Assembly: GCA_001270045.2 (NCBI GenBank)
Contig: DF970677.1
Span: 1-56,349, forward strand
Source of the DNA: Bacteroidales bacterium 6E
Lineage (GTDB): Bacteria > Bacteroidota > Bacteroidia > Bacteroidales > Prolixibacteraceae
Direction: 5' to 3'
DNA length: 56,349 nucleotides
Shown in pieces: positions 11,525 to 22,400 of this stretch (positions are counted from its first letter, which is position 1; each line of letters begins with the position of its first letter). Below the pieces are notes generated by a model. It searched no databases. It was not told the origin of the DNA and saw only the letters and a list, made by a program, of their open reading frames with translations. Made by a program: the position numbers and the translations under genes.

Positions 11525-13084
11525 TTACCAACCCTGATTTTGAACAATGCTCTTGTTTAATTGAATCTCGGTTGACGGGAAGGGGAAAAGGTAATTTCTA
11601 TTCTGAAATCCATACTTTCCTGAACTGTTTCCGGTTGGCCTGTAGGTAACTGTCCCGTTGGATGCCATCACCGGATATTCACTTCCCTGTTCTGATAAAT
11701 ATGATTCAGCATCTCCCCAGCGAATCAAATCTTGATAGCGAACATCCTCGAAACACAGTTCAAGCCTGCGCTCTGTTTTAATGGCTTCCATGGATGCGGT
11801 TTTATTTCCAAGCCTGACACGGGTACGGACCATGTTCAGGTAGGTATCGGCCTTGCTTTGGTTTCCTGCCAGAAGGTTAGCTTCAGCGGCCATCAGCAGT
11901 ACATCGGCATAGCGCATAAGATTGATGTTGTGATCCCAGGTAAAATTGGAACCTGCAGCAGGCACAGCATCCTTGGTTATTCTTGTTTTCCAGAAAAAAT
12001 ATCCTTCACCAATGATCGTTTTACCGGCATCCATACTGGCGCCCATTTCCTGTATTTGACCATAGGTTTTTAAGGTACGATTCAAACGATATCCATTTTC
12101 GCCTTCTTCAGCAACAAATGCATCGTATAAGTCTTTTTGTGGCAAACAAAAGCCCCAGCCAAGATCTGCCAATCCCATGGCAGTGACAGGCTTACTTGTA
12201 AACCGGTCGGTACGGAAATGAATCATCAAGTGCCAGAAGTCGAAATTACTCCAAACGTTGTTTGGGTCCACAACACGGTTCACCTCGAACATCGATTCGC
12301 TGTTGTTTTTATTGGAAAAAGCGAAAATATCATCATATTCTCCCTCATATAATGCATACAGATTTGAGTTGATAACCGACTCGAATGCAGCTGCAGATTC
12401 AGTGTTTTTCCCCTGGTACAGGTAGGCTTTACCCAATAAGGTTTGTGCAAACTGTTTAGTCACCCTGAAAATTGACTTATCGTTAACCCCAGATTTTTGT
12501 ATCAGGCTACCCGATGCAATGGCTTCGGTTAAATCGGTTTCAACCAAGGCCCATAATTCAGCCGGATCTCCGTTTGGCATTTGGTATTCCGACGGATCCA
12601 GCGGATGGTCAACCAAAGGAGGCGTTCCCCACATTGAAATAAGGTCGATATAGGCAAACGCCCTAAATACTTTGGCTTCAGCAATCATTTGCCTCTTCAC
12701 GTCGGTATCGGGCTCAATATACTGCATTACGATATTGGCATTGTAGATAATTCTGTAATAGCTCTGGAAACATCCGGAAAGAAAAGCATGTTCGGCACTA
12801 AAAGTAAATTCGTTCATTTTTTCAAGGTCGCTGTTATCACCACGGTCGGCCCCACCTGCCCATACATCATCCGAACAAATATTTTTCAAAAATTTATAGT
12901 TGTACATCATTCCACGCAATTCACCATAAATTGCCGTTACCGCACCTTCCGCACTTTCGTCGGAACCATAGTACTCCTCTAAACTAATGGCACCTTTCTG
13001 TACGATATCCAGTTCATCATCGCACGATAGCATTGAAAACATCATTGCTATGGCGGCTAAATATATGATTGTTATTCCTTTCAT
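11525..13084 (-). CDS. SusD-like outer-membrane glycan-binding lipoprotein
   Basis: A 519-residue SusD/RagB family protein with lipobox MLSC (Cys21) and an acidic start (DDELD). It has the conserved helical TPR-like region (AEAKVFRAFAYIDLISMWGTPPLVDHPL), the segment LLMAAEANLL, and the late family run RRLELCFEDVRYQDLIRWGDAE. SusD proteins cap the SusC channel and capture oligosaccharide at the surface. It follows susC by 24 bp on the same strand. Length is normal for the family. It is the ligand-capture half of the transporter for this locus. Confidence 0.95.
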   Translation of the reverse strand: MKGITIIYLAAIAMMFSMLSCDDELDIVQKGAISLEEYYGSDESAEGAVTAIYGELRGMMYNYKFLKNICSDDVWAGGADRGDNSDLEKMNEFTFSAEHAFLSGCFQSYYRIIYNANIVMQYIEPDTDVKRQMIAEAKVFRAFAYIDLISMWGTPPLVDHPLDPSEYQMPNGDPAELWALVETDLTEAIASGSLIQKSGVNDKSIFRVTKQFAQTLLGKAYLYQGKNTESAAAFESVINSNLYALYEGEYDDIFAFSNKNNSESMFEVNRVVDPNNVWSNFDFWHLMIHFRTDRFTSKPVTAMGLADLGWGFCLPQKDLYDAFVAEEGENGYRLNRTLKTYGQIQEMGASMDAGKTIIGEGYFFWKTRITKDAVPAAGSNFTWDHNINLMRYADVLLMAAEANLLAGNQSKADTYLNMVRTRVRLGNKTASMEAIKTERRLELCFEDVRYQDLIRWGDAESYLSEQGSEYPVMASNGTVTYRPTGNSSGKYGFQNRNYLFPFPSTEIQLNKSIVQNQGW

Positions 13085-13108
13085 TTTTATTCGAATTTTC
13101 GGTTAATA

Positions 13109-16100
13109 TTAGAATGACACATTAACGCCAAATATGATTTTCTTTGATGTTGGGTAGCTTCCCTTGTCAACCCCAAGAGAATTTCCGACACCTGTAACTT
13201 CGGGGTCGAAACCCTTATATCTGGTAAATGTGAAGTAATCTTCGAGCGACACATAAAGCCTCAGCTTGTTCAGGCTTACTTTGTTGCCCAGGGAAGCCGG
13301 AAGCATATAGCCCAACTGTATTTGTTTGATTTTGAAATAGGAACCATCAAAAATCACGGCTGATGAGGTAAAATATTTTTCCAGGTCGTTGGCACCTGCG
13401 CGAGGCCTGGTACCATTTGGATTGTCAGCTTTCCATCTGTCTTCCGTAAAATATGTAAGACTGTTTACCGCAAAATCTGTTCGGTTCAGACAAGAGTAGA
13501 TGTCGTTACCTTGCGAACCTTGACCAAATACAATCAGGTCGAATCCTTTGTAAGCCGCGCTTAACGTTATGCCATAGGTAAGATCAGGCATACCTTTGCC
13601 TAAGTCAACTTTATCATCGTCGTTGATGATCTGATCCGAATTCTGGTCAACAAAAACTGGATCTCCGGTCGCTGCATCTATGCCCTGGAACTCGTAACCA
13701 TAAAAGTACCAGGCCGGTTTCCCTACTTCGAAACGTGTAATGCCACTGGTGGTGTGAAATCCTGCACCTGCGATAAAATCCAAAGATTGGTGAATGTTGG
13801 TTACTTTATTGTTAATGGTCGAGATATTTCCCCTTACATCGTATGCAAAATCACCCTTCATATCTTTCCAGCCAAGTTCAAATTCCAAACCGGTATTTTT
13901 GATGTTCCCGGCATTTATCGGAGAAGCGGTGTTTCCGACAATGGTTGAAGGTGTTATACCAGTTACTATAAGGTCTTTCGTTCTTTTGTTGAAATAATCG
14001 AAAGTTAAGATTAACCTGCTCTTCAGGAACCATGCATCCAAACCGATGTTGGTCTGCTCATTGGTTTCCCATTTCAATTCGTCGTTTCCGGTGGTGGATG
14101 GCTTGTAACCAATACTATAAACAGGTTGCGAGCTAAACGGGTAACTCCCGGTACTGGTAATCGATGTCAGGTATGCATAACTGCCCAATCCTGCGAGAGA
14201 GCCATTTTGGCCCCAACTGGCACGAAGCTTCAGGAAGTTGACAGTCGAGGATAAATCTTGCATAAATGACTCTTTTGAGATTACCCAGCCAAGCGACCCA
14301 CCGGGAAAATATCCCCAACGATTACTTAGTGGCAAGAATGCCGAGTCGAAAGCATCGGCACGCATAACGAATTCGGCCAGGTACTTTTCACTGAAGTTGT
14401 AACCTAAACGACCAAAATAGGCGTTCTGGGCCCGTTGTGTCGGCTGTCCTCCCGAAACATCTTTAATGGCCTCCGATGTAGCGTACGCAAAATAATAATA
14501 ACGGGGATCGTCTCTTTGCACACCAAAATCACCATCTGAGCCAGTCTTGCTACCCGAAACGCCATATGAGCGAATTTTCGTTATCGATGTACCCACCATG
14601 GCGGTTAAGTTGTGTTGATCGAAAGAACGACTGTATGTGGCAAAGTTCTCCCACTGGATACGTGTGTTGGTTGAGGTCGATGCATTTAAAGACATATAAT
14701 TCTGGTACGACATTGCGTTTGCATAATAGTCCTTGCCGTAACCATAACTTTCAGATGCACCCAGCAAATAAGAAAAACGTGAGGTGGCAACCAGACCTTT
14801 AATGGGTTTGAAATTCACATAAGCGGTTCCGTTAATATTAAAACCTGAACTTGTTGAGTATGAGTTATCCCGCATAATCAGCGGGTTGAGGTTTTCGCTT
14901 GTAAGGAAAGGCGAAACGCTGTAATAATTGCCCTTTCCGTCATTCAGGAGTTCCCCAACTCCGGTTGCCCGGTACCTGGCCAGAGCTGCAGCCATATTGT
15001 CGGGCAAATTTTCTTCGGTATAGGTTACGGCCGTCATGGGATCGAGCTGTAGCGTGCTCAAAATAAGCGAACCATATTCCGAGCCTTCCGAAACAGCCCT
15101 TCTTTCGTAATATTCTATTTGGTTGTTTGTACCCACTTCCAACCAGGGTTTAATATGGTAATTGGTATTGATCATACCGGTGTATCTCTTGTAAATATCG
15201 GCGTCGCCAACAACCACCCCATCGTTGTCCAACATGCTTCCCGAGAGGTAATAACTGCCTTTTTCGTTCCCTCCCTGGAAACTGATGTTATGGCGCTTCA
15301 TGATCGACGATTCAAATATTTCGTTGACCCAGTCAGTATTTTGCTGAAAATCCCAATACTGGTAAACCCTGTCCATGCTAAATTTTCCGGCTTCCGTCCA
15401 GTAATCAATGAACTGTTCTGAATTCATGACCTTTGGAGTTCTTCCAATACTTTGAGAGGTAAACTGATAATCGTACGAAATACTACCAATTCCCATTTTT
15501 CCCTTTTTCGTCGTAATCAGAATTACGCCATTACCGGCTTGTGCACCATAAATAGCTGCAGAGGCGGCATCTTTTAAAATCTCCATGCTTTCGATATCGT
15601 TTGGCTCAATGCCTGCAATAGATGAGGCTATACGGCCGTCAACCACATACAAGGGTGAAATCGAATTATTGGAATTAATCCCCCTGATTCGGATGGTTGG
15701 CGAGCTACCCGGTGCTGCCGATCCTGAATAAACCTGTGTCCCCGCCGTTTTTCCTGCAATTGCCTGCAGCGGATTCGTTATACTGCGGTTCTCCATGTCT
15801 TCCGATTTTACCTGTGAAATGGCACCGGTGATCGAGCTCTTTTTCTGAACGCCGTATCCAATCGCAACTACCTCTTCGAGGCCAACGGTTTCCACTTCCA
15901 TCACCAAGTTTATGACGGATTTGTTCCCAATTGGTATCTCTTGCATTTTCATTCCCACAAAAGAGAAGGACAGAGATACGGCATTATCCGGAACTGCCAG
16001 CGAATATTCACCATCCATATTGGTAATGATACCTATAGTGGTACCTGGTACAACTACCGTAACACCCGGCAGTGGCCCTCCGCTTTCATCGGTTACCGAA

Positions 16101-16228
16101 CCGGAAATTGTACGGCCGGGTTGCGAAAATGCCAATGAAGAGATCAGTAACAAACTAATGAGCAACATTTTGGATAAAAACCGACTGGATCTTACCAAAT
16201 GCAACATTGGATTTTTAAAATTCTCCAT
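13109..16228 (-). CDS. SusC-like TonB-dependent outer-membrane transporter
   Basis: A 1039-residue SusC/RagA protein. After the signal peptide comes a carboxypeptidase-D-like regulatory domain (about residues 38-105, RTISGSVTDESGGPLPGVTV). Then come the family motif around GLEEVVAIGYG, a plug with PTIRIRGINSNNSISPLYVVDG, and a long beta-barrel ending in KKIIFGVNVSF with a terminal Phe. It imports oligosaccharides with the downstream SusD. The ancestral gap from the carboxylesterase stop to this start was about 42 bp. The IS element now occupies it, so transcription of susC must read through the IS or start from it. The gene itself appears intact. Confidence 0.95.
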   Translation of the reverse strand: MENFKNPMLHLVRSSRFLSKMLLISLLLISSLAFSQPGRTISGSVTDESGGPLPGVTVVVPGTTIGIITNMDGEYSLAVPDNAVSLSFSFVGMKMQEIPIGNKSVINLVMEVETVGLEEVVAIGYGVQKKSSITGAISQVKSEDMENRSITNPLQAIAGKTAGTQVYSGSAAPGSSPTIRIRGINSNNSISPLYVVDGRIASSIAGIEPNDIESMEILKDAASAAIYGAQAGNGVILITTKKGKMGIGSISYDYQFTSQSIGRTPKVMNSEQFIDYWTEAGKFSMDRVYQYWDFQQNTDWVNEIFESSIMKRHNISFQGGNEKGSYYLSGSMLDNDGVVVGDADIYKRYTGMINTNYHIKPWLEVGTNNQIEYYERRAVSEGSEYGSLILSTLQLDPMTAVTYTEENLPDNMAAALARYRATGVGELLNDGKGNYYSVSPFLTSENLNPLIMRDNSYSTSSGFNINGTAYVNFKPIKGLVATSRFSYLLGASESYGYGKDYYANAMSYQNYMSLNASTSTNTRIQWENFATYSRSFDQHNLTAMVGTSITKIRSYGVSGSKTGSDGDFGVQRDDPRYYYFAYATSEAIKDVSGGQPTQRAQNAYFGRLGYNFSEKYLAEFVMRADAFDSAFLPLSNRWGYFPGGSLGWVISKESFMQDLSSTVNFLKLRASWGQNGSLAGLGSYAYLTSITSTGSYPFSSQPVYSIGYKPSTTGNDELKWETNEQTNIGLDAWFLKSRLILTFDYFNKRTKDLIVTGITPSTIVGNTASPINAGNIKNTGLEFELGWKDMKGDFAYDVRGNISTINNKVTNIHQSLDFIAGAGFHTTSGITRFEVGKPAWYFYGYEFQGIDAATGDPVFVDQNSDQIINDDDKVDLGKGMPDLTYGITLSAAYKGFDLIVFGQGSQGNDIYSCLNRTDFAVNSLTYFTEDRWKADNPNGTRPRAGANDLEKYFTSSAVIFDGSYFKIKQIQLGYMLPASLGNKVSLNKLRLYVSLEDYFTFTRYKGFDPEVTGVGNSLGVDKGSYPTSKKIIFGVNVSF

Positions 16229-16281
16229 AGTTTAAGTTTTAATTGTTCTAAGAAATGATTATTGAATTGGTTATTTGGTTT

Positions 16282-17612
16282 CACTAGTGTCCAATAAATT
16301 TTTTTCAACTAATATTTAAAGGCAAATTCAAGTTGAGCGGGTTTTTCACATATATCATCAATGGTCTCAGGGGTCAGAAAAAGATCTCTGATGGGCGTCT
16401 TGTCTGTCAGTACTCTGCTAATGACACGAAGTACATTGAATGTAGTCCTGCCCAACTGACAGTCATGTTCGATGATAGCCACGAGACAGTATGTGATAAC
16501 CGCAATGTAAATTTGTATTCTCACAGCGTTTTCCGTATTACCCCAGAAAGATGTGATGCGGAGATGCTGCTTTATCCACCGAAAAAAGAGTTCCACCTGC
16601 CAGCGCTGCTTATACAACATAGCGATGTCTTTCGCCTTGATGCTGATGTTGTTGGTCAGGAACGTGAACGTTCTTTTAAGGTCGGGAGCATAGTAAACGA
16701 TCCTCCTCATTACGCAGGAATATTTCTTCCGGGTCTGGTAGCCCGTAAGGCGTATCGTCTGATCAATCAAGACGTTATCCGTCTCATCCAGAAGTTCCTC
16801 ACCATCAACAACTTCATACTGGAGATGAGACTTCTGTCGAATAACAAAGTAGGAGCCGATTGTGTTGATTGTATGCAGCCTGGCAAGGTCATAATATCCC
16901 TTGTCAAAAATGTAGAATGCATATGGCTCATACGGAATCTCATCCATGGCATTCACATCATGAACTTTTGCTTCCGTGATATGAATGTAAGTCGGTATCT
17001 GGGTTACAACGTCAAACAGCGTGTGAACTTTGATGCCACCCTTGTTCTTCCTGAAGTATGCCCACTTGAACAAGCTCAGACAAAGGTCTATAGTGGTGGA
17101 GTCGAACGCATAGAACTTTCCCTGCAGTTCGAACGGCCTTGCAATTCGCTTATTTTGAGCAAGATTGATCATGTGATAGGCAAACTCTTCAAATATCTTG
17201 TAGTCCCGGTTTACATTGGCGTAGGAAAGATTGCTCAGTTTAATCTCCCCAGTGCCAAATCCGAGATGGTAACTCTTGTTTTTGATAGAGTCAACGATAC
17301 ACGCAACCTCTCTAAGACTATCACAGGCAGCCAGCTGCCCATACATCATAACAAGCAGTTGGTTCCAACAAGTGAAAGTCTTCACCCATTTATCTCCGTC
17401 ATATCGTTTGACTATCATATCAAAAACTCGCTTTGGCAGGAAGTCCACGAGTTGACTGAATACATATTTGCCGCTGTTCATATTTGCCTGGTTTTCTTTC
17501 AGGCAACGAAGATGGGAAATGAATTCAAATCGACACGCGACTTTATTGCTTGTAATAAACTATATACTAATAACTTACAAAGGTTTTGTAAAAAATCTTT
17601 TGGACACTAGTG
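16282..17612 (-). mobile_element. IS4-family insertion sequence, 1331 bp, 9-bp target duplication
   Basis: The ends are inverted repeats: CACTAGTGTCCAA at the left and its complement TTGGACACTAGTG at the right. The 9-bp sequence ATTTGGTTT lies directly outside both ends (16273-16281 and 17613-17621), a clean target duplication. One transposase gene fills the element. The intact ends and target duplication indicate recent insertion. Removing the element and one duplicate restores a TAA stop to the carboxylesterase immediately after its Lys codon. The first 18 bases of the same terminus recur at 56332-56349, so at least two copies exist in this genome. Confidence 0.95.
16309..17481 (-). CDS. 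IS4-family transposase
   Basis: A 390-residue DDE transposase. The first Asp is in FDSTTIDL, the second in FDKGYYD, and the Glu is in the YKQRWQVELFFRWIKQHL run, which matches the Y-(2)-R-(3)-E-(6)-K signature of the IS4 group. An N-terminal region with CWNQLLVMMYGQLAACDSLRE matches the usual IS4 leader domain. The frame is full length, so the copy may be active. It is transcribed in the same direction as the locus it interrupts. An antisense 425-codon frame over it is a coding shadow. Confidence 0.93.
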   Translation of the reverse strand: MNSGKYVFSQLVDFLPKRVFDMIVKRYDGDKWVKTFTCWNQLLVMMYGQLAACDSLREVACIVDSIKNKSYHLGFGTGEIKLSNLSYANVNRDYKIFEEFAYHMINLAQNKRIARPFELQGKFYAFDSTTIDLCLSLFKWAYFRKNKGGIKVHTLFDVVTQIPTYIHITEAKVHDVNAMDEIPYEPYAFYIFDKGYYDLARLHTINTIGSYFVIRQKSHLQYEVVDGEELLDETDNVLIDQTIRLTGYQTRKKYSCVMRRIVYYAPDLKRTFTFLTNNISIKAKDIAMLYKQRWQVELFFRWIKQHLRITSFWGNTENAVRIQIYIAVITYCLVAIIEHDCQLGRTTFNVLRVISRVLTDKTPIRDLFLTPETIDDICEKPAQLEFAFKY

Positions 17613-19257
17613 ATTTGGTTTCATTAAATGAATTGATGAACTGCAGAAGTTCCTTGTCGTGATTATATTTTACATCGCATTCTTTGTCAAAAACCATTGT
17701 TGCCCCCTCATCGATGGAATATGGTTCCCAATGTGGTAACTCCGCTGTGTTCGGATCTCCCGTTTTGGCAAAACTCAGCCATGATGAGCTCATCTTGTCT
17801 GCCAGTTCATGGGCCTGCTCTCCACCTCCGGTCATTTTTTTGCAAAGCTCAATGTTGTTAAATACAAATGGTAGTTCCATACAATGCGTTGAGCGGAGCA
17901 TACCATCGAGTATAGGTGATTCCCAGGCAAATAAATAGGTATAAACCGGCGCTCCCTGCAAGCCATATTTCAAGGATGCATGGTTGACTGCCAGGGGGCG
18001 AAACATAAAATCAACGTCAAGTAGATCTTTGGGCTGATAGTTGGAATACACTTTTTCAAAAGCCGCCAGAAACTCTTCGGTTCGTTGGCCGTATTTCCTT
18101 TTCAATTCATCTTCGACCCCTGCCTTGTCGATATCCCGGAAGGCAGGATTATAAGTGCTTGCCGTAAACTCGTGTAAAGTGGTACCTAACAGCAAGGGAA
18201 TGTCTTTTGACTGTTCCATGGCTTTTGGATTGGCAGGTTGTAAGGGCAATACAATTCCATCAACAGTTGGCCCCCAGCCAAAAAGTAATGGAGTAAAACC
18301 ATCCTTCCTGGCTTCCGCTTCAATTTTTTGAATGGCCATGTTTCCGGCTTCCAGCAGTTTTTCGTAAGGTACTTTTACCAACTCGCCTATCTGCGAAGCA
18401 TTCAGTTTAAGTTCCTCCATGGTGGCAAGGCCGATTTTCCGTGAATACCTGGCTTCCATGGTATTTAACAAAGATCCACTTTGCACAATGGCCTTATGGA
18501 ACAAACCTGCAGCAGCTGGAGTTGCCATTAAGGTACTTACTTTACCTCCACCGCCCGACTGCCCGAATATCGTTACGTTATCCGGATCGCCACCGAATTG
18601 TACGATATTGTTCCGTACCCATTGTAATGCGGCTACAAGATCGAGCAAACCAACATTGCCCGATTGTGCATATTTTTCGCCGAAGGCTGACAGGTCGAGA
18701 AAGCCCAGGACATTTAAGCGGTGATTGAGCGAAACCACCACAACATCGCCTTTTTTGCAAAGTGCGGCACCATCGTACGATGGAAGTTCCTGCCCCGAGC
18801 CGGCTGAATAGCCTCCCCCATGCAGCCAAACCATTACTGGGCGTTTCTTATTGTCGTTAATTCCCTGTGTCCAGATGTTCACCCTCAAACAGTTTTCATC
18901 GGCAAAACCATCGTCCCAGTCAAAAGCAAAGGCCATTTCATCAGAATACCAACCCATTCGTTTTCCCTGCGGACATACCGGACCATATGTCCGGCTGCTT
19001 CTAATTCCGTCCCACGGTTGAGGTGAATGCGGAGGCATAAAACGTTCTGCCTCGGCATACGGAATACCTTTATATACATAGATGTTATCTTCGATATAAC
19101 CGGCAACTTTTCCCGATTCGGTTTCAACCACTACACTGCTGTTTGAAGTCGAAATGCCTCCTGCAGTGTTGCCATTTTGCTGAATATTCAGTGATGAATC
19201 ACATGAAAAAAAGGATGGAATAAGCAAACCCGCCACGAATAGTTTTATTGGTTTCAT
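17575..19257 (-). CDS. Type-B carboxylesterase lipoprotein with IS-derived C-terminus
   Basis: A 560-residue carboxylesterase (para-nitrobenzyl/cholinesterase family). Lipobox FFSC (Cys19), then TESGKVAGY and GIPYAEAERF, nucleophile Ser234 in FGQSGGGG, and a His in STHCMELPFVF. It is probably surface- or periplasm-anchored and hydrolyses carboxylic esters. The last 12 residues (SLVSKRFFTKPL) come from the IS end. The ancestral protein stopped after NETK at 548 residues, because the insertion changed the TAA stop to TCA. The tail is short and probably tolerated. It is the first gene of the minus-strand locus and faces the HTCS gene across a 215-bp divergent region. Confidence 0.93.
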   Translation of the reverse strand: MKPIKLFVAGLLIPSFFSCDSSLNIQQNGNTAGGISTSNSSVVVETESGKVAGYIEDNIYVYKGIPYAEAERFMPPHSPQPWDGIRSSRTYGPVCPQGKRMGWYSDEMAFAFDWDDGFADENCLRVNIWTQGINDNKKRPVMVWLHGGGYSAGSGQELPSYDGAALCKKGDVVVVSLNHRLNVLGFLDLSAFGEKYAQSGNVGLLDLVAALQWVRNNIVQFGGDPDNVTIFGQSGGGGKVSTLMATPAAAGLFHKAIVQSGSLLNTMEARYSRKIGLATMEELKLNASQIGELVKVPYEKLLEAGNMAIQKIEAEARKDGFTPLLFGWGPTVDGIVLPLQPANPKAMEQSKDIPLLLGTTLHEFTASTYNPAFRDIDKAGVEDELKRKYGQRTEEFLAAFEKVYSNYQPKDLLDVDFMFRPLAVNHASLKYGLQGAPVYTYLFAWESPILDGMLRSTHCMELPFVFNNIELCKKMTGGGEQAHELADKMSSSWLSFAKTGDPNTAELPHWEPYSIDEGATMVFDKECDVKYNHDKELLQFINSFNETKSLVSKRFFTKPL

Positions 19258-19287
19258 AAGTTGATTTTTTTAGACATTTTGTCTGTA

Positions 19288-19295
19288 CAATGCTA
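19288..19295 (-). promoter_or_regulatory. Candidate promoter -7 box for the esterase/SusCD operon
   Basis: On the minus strand this reads TAGCATTG, one mismatch from the Bacteroidota consensus TAnnTTTG, about 30 nt before the carboxylesterase start. The three direct repeats lie upstream of it, as expected for activator sites. It is a single weak match in AT-rich DNA, so moderate confidence only. Confidence 0.35.
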
Positions 19296-19341
19296 TTCAT
19301 TATCCTTATGAACCTTTTTTCGATTTGTTTTGAATGCTTTA

Positions 19342-19394
19342 GTATTTGTTCAAACCACATGTCGTATTTGTACAGATTCTTTCGTATTTGTACA
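19342..19394. promoter_or_regulatory. Three direct repeats, candidate HTCS-binding sites
   Basis: GTATTTGTTCA, GTATTTGTACA and GTATTTGTACA start at 19342, 19364 and 19384, spaced 22 and 20 bp, close to two helical turns. A weaker GATTTGTTTT lies another 20 bp to the left at 19322. They lie between the divergent carboxylesterase and HTCS genes. AraC-type output domains of such regulators typically bind direct repeats, so these are likely its operator sites. Confidence 0.6.
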
Positions 19395-19472
19395 AACCGT
19401 AATGCTTTGTTTTAAAATCCGGGAGACCGATTGCTTTTATTTTTACTTTTAAAGTATACAGAATCAAACCTG

Positions 19473-22400
19473 ATGAAACGAGTTACGCCAATTGTTTTCT
19501 TTTGTGTTTTGTCTGCTATTGTTTTCGGGCAAGAGAAACCTTCGATTGTGGTAGAGGCTGGAACAAATCCGGTTATTTCAAATGAAATTTCAAACCAGTT
19601 TGTTTCGTCTTTTGCCGAAGATGCATTCGGACAAATTTGGATCAGCACCAACCGGGGACTCAATAAGCTCAATATCAATAAATATCATCAGTATTTTAGC
19701 ACCGACGATTCAACAAGCATCGCTGACAACCGAATTCACCATGTTTACAAGGACTCAAAAGATATACTTTGGGTGGCCACAACCAATGGCGTTTGCCGGT
19801 ATAATGAACAGGATTGTTTTGACCAGGTAAGCATTGAAAGTGTCAGTGCAAACGCGCTGTTCTTTTTCGAAAACAGGGATGGGCAATTGTTTCTAAGCAT
19901 GAATTTTGAAATATTGGCCTTTAACGAAAAAACCAAAAGGTTTGAGCCCGTAATCAGAAATTTGAATCCTTTAAATATAGCCACTTCATGCCATGTCGAT
20001 AATTTAAACAACATATGGGTTGTAACGCCTTTTGAGGTAAGATGTTACAGCAGTCATACCTACGAATTAAAGAAAAAACTGCAGCGCGAAAAGTATACGA
20101 CATTTTCCCATATCGACGATAACGGAAGGTTGTGGCTAGCTTCATGGGGAAACATGGAAGTATATGATACCCACACTGACAGATACGTTGAAGTTCCTCC
20201 GGTAATTGCCCGACACCCGGTGTTAAGCAAGGCAATCATTTATAAAATGTATCCCTATACCAATTCATCGTACCTTATTTTAACGCAAAAAGACGGTATG
20301 TTTCTTTACAACAAGCTCACCGAAACCGTGATACATCAATCCGAAAGTGGTTTCCCATTCGAGGTTCCCGGTTTCGAGATCACCTCCCTGTTTACCGATT
20401 CACGTAAAAACCTCTGGGTTGGTTCATACGATCAGGGCTACAAAGTAATTTACAGCTATAAAGAACGGTTTAACAGCAATCACTTCCTTCAATCAAAACT
20501 GGATGGATTATCGGTTACCTCCGTAGCCAATGACCAGGATAACAACCTTTGGGCGGTAACCCGTTCAGAAGGCATAATGCTTTACCGCAACGACAATTAT
20601 GAAATACAGAACTTTCCAAACACTGAATTGTACTCTTATTGGTCCGGTTTTCAGCATAAGGCAAAAAAAATATACATCGACAGCAAAAATGATATTTGGA
20701 TTTTGTCTGACTGGATGTTGCTGCGCACACGTTTTGAAAATAACAAGATTGAAGTTAAAAAATGGCATTACTTCCCGGCAGGAATAATGTCGATTACCGA
20801 AGACGAAAAAGGAACCATTTGGCTGGGCGGTGCAAACCAGATATACCATTTAAAAAAAGGTGAGACAGAATTTTCCGAATTTCATTTGTATGGGAAGGAG
20901 TATACCTTTACCCCTACCATCATGACTCTTTCATCGGGCAATGTCCTGGTGGCTTCCTTTAATCAGGAACTGCAATTTATTGATGCCGAAACCTACGAAG
21001 TGTCGGCCATCAAGATTAAACATCTCATCAAAAAATCGCTCTTTGTACCCGTGTTTCTTTTTGAGGATGCCGTTGGAGATATTTGGATTGGCACCATTAA
21101 CAACGGGCTTTATCGTTTATACATGAATGATAAAACAATCCTGCCGGTTGAAGGAATCAGTTGTCCTGATATAAGCAGCATCACCGAAGATATTTCGGGA
21201 AATATCTGGGTAGGCACATTGTTTGGGTTAAGCAAATTCGACCGCACAACGCAACGATTTATCAACTACTACGCTACGGATGGCATTGGTGGAAATCAGT
21301 TTAACGAACAGAGTGTTTGCCGGCTTGCCGATAACACCCTGGTTTTTGGAGGAACACACGGGCTTACAATCTTTAACCCGACTGACATCAATTACAAGCA
21401 AAACATCCCCTTGTTGTTCGAAAATCTAAAGATTCACAATAAAATAGTGCATCCGGCTACCAGTAAAAATATTGATAAACACCTGACCTATAACCCTGAC
21501 ATTACATTAAAACATCATCAAAACAGTTTTGCCATCTCTTTTTCAGCCATCGACTACAGCGAATTCGAGCGCATTGAATATGCATATCAACTCGAAGGAT
21601 TCGATGACATGTGGATTGAAGCAAACAGCAGCCACGAAGCCTATTATTCAAACGTTCCTGCCGGACGCTATACGTTCCGGGTCAGAATTTACAATAAGGA
21701 GAATACCATACAGGAAACTCAAAATGAAATTCGGGTGCGCATAAAACCGGCTCTATGGTTGAGCTGGCCGGCGTATGTTCTGTACTCCATGATTTTTTTA
21801 CTCCTTGTTTTTCTTGGAATTCGGCTGCAACGAAAGATTAGCACAAACAGGGAAAAGGCATTACAGGCTGAGCGGGAAAAAGAGCAAGAGCATAAGGTGA
21901 ATATGATGAACATGAGTTTCTTTGCCAATCTTTCGCATGAGTTCAGAACACCGCTGACCATGATTTCAGGGCCGGTTGCGACCTTATGTAACGATAATGA
22001 AATTAAAGAGGAATCAAAACAACTGATATATATAGTACAACGCAGTGTAAACCGTATGTTAAGGTTGGTAAATCAGCTCATGGACTTCAATAAGCTTGAA
22101 AACGATACACTGAAACTGAGGGTAAAACTTACCGACATCATTGCCGAACTGAAACGTCCAATCGAGATCTTCAGGCTAAACGCCAAAGGAAAAGGCATTG
22201 ATATTAAGACATTCGGACTGGAAGACAATTTCATTACCTGGCTCGATGCCGATAAGTTCGATAAAATATTGGCCAACCTGCTTTCAAACGCGCTAAAATT
22301 TTGTGATTCTAATGGAAGAATTGGAGTTTCGTTCGATGTGATTACCCGCGATGATGCATTGGAGATTTTTCCGCTTACTGCAGGCGATGCCAGCACACAA

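Noticed and set aside
16333-17610. 425-codon plus-strand open frame across the IS
   Set aside because: Antisense to the intact IS4 transposase with DDE motifs. The translated frame has no recognisable domain.
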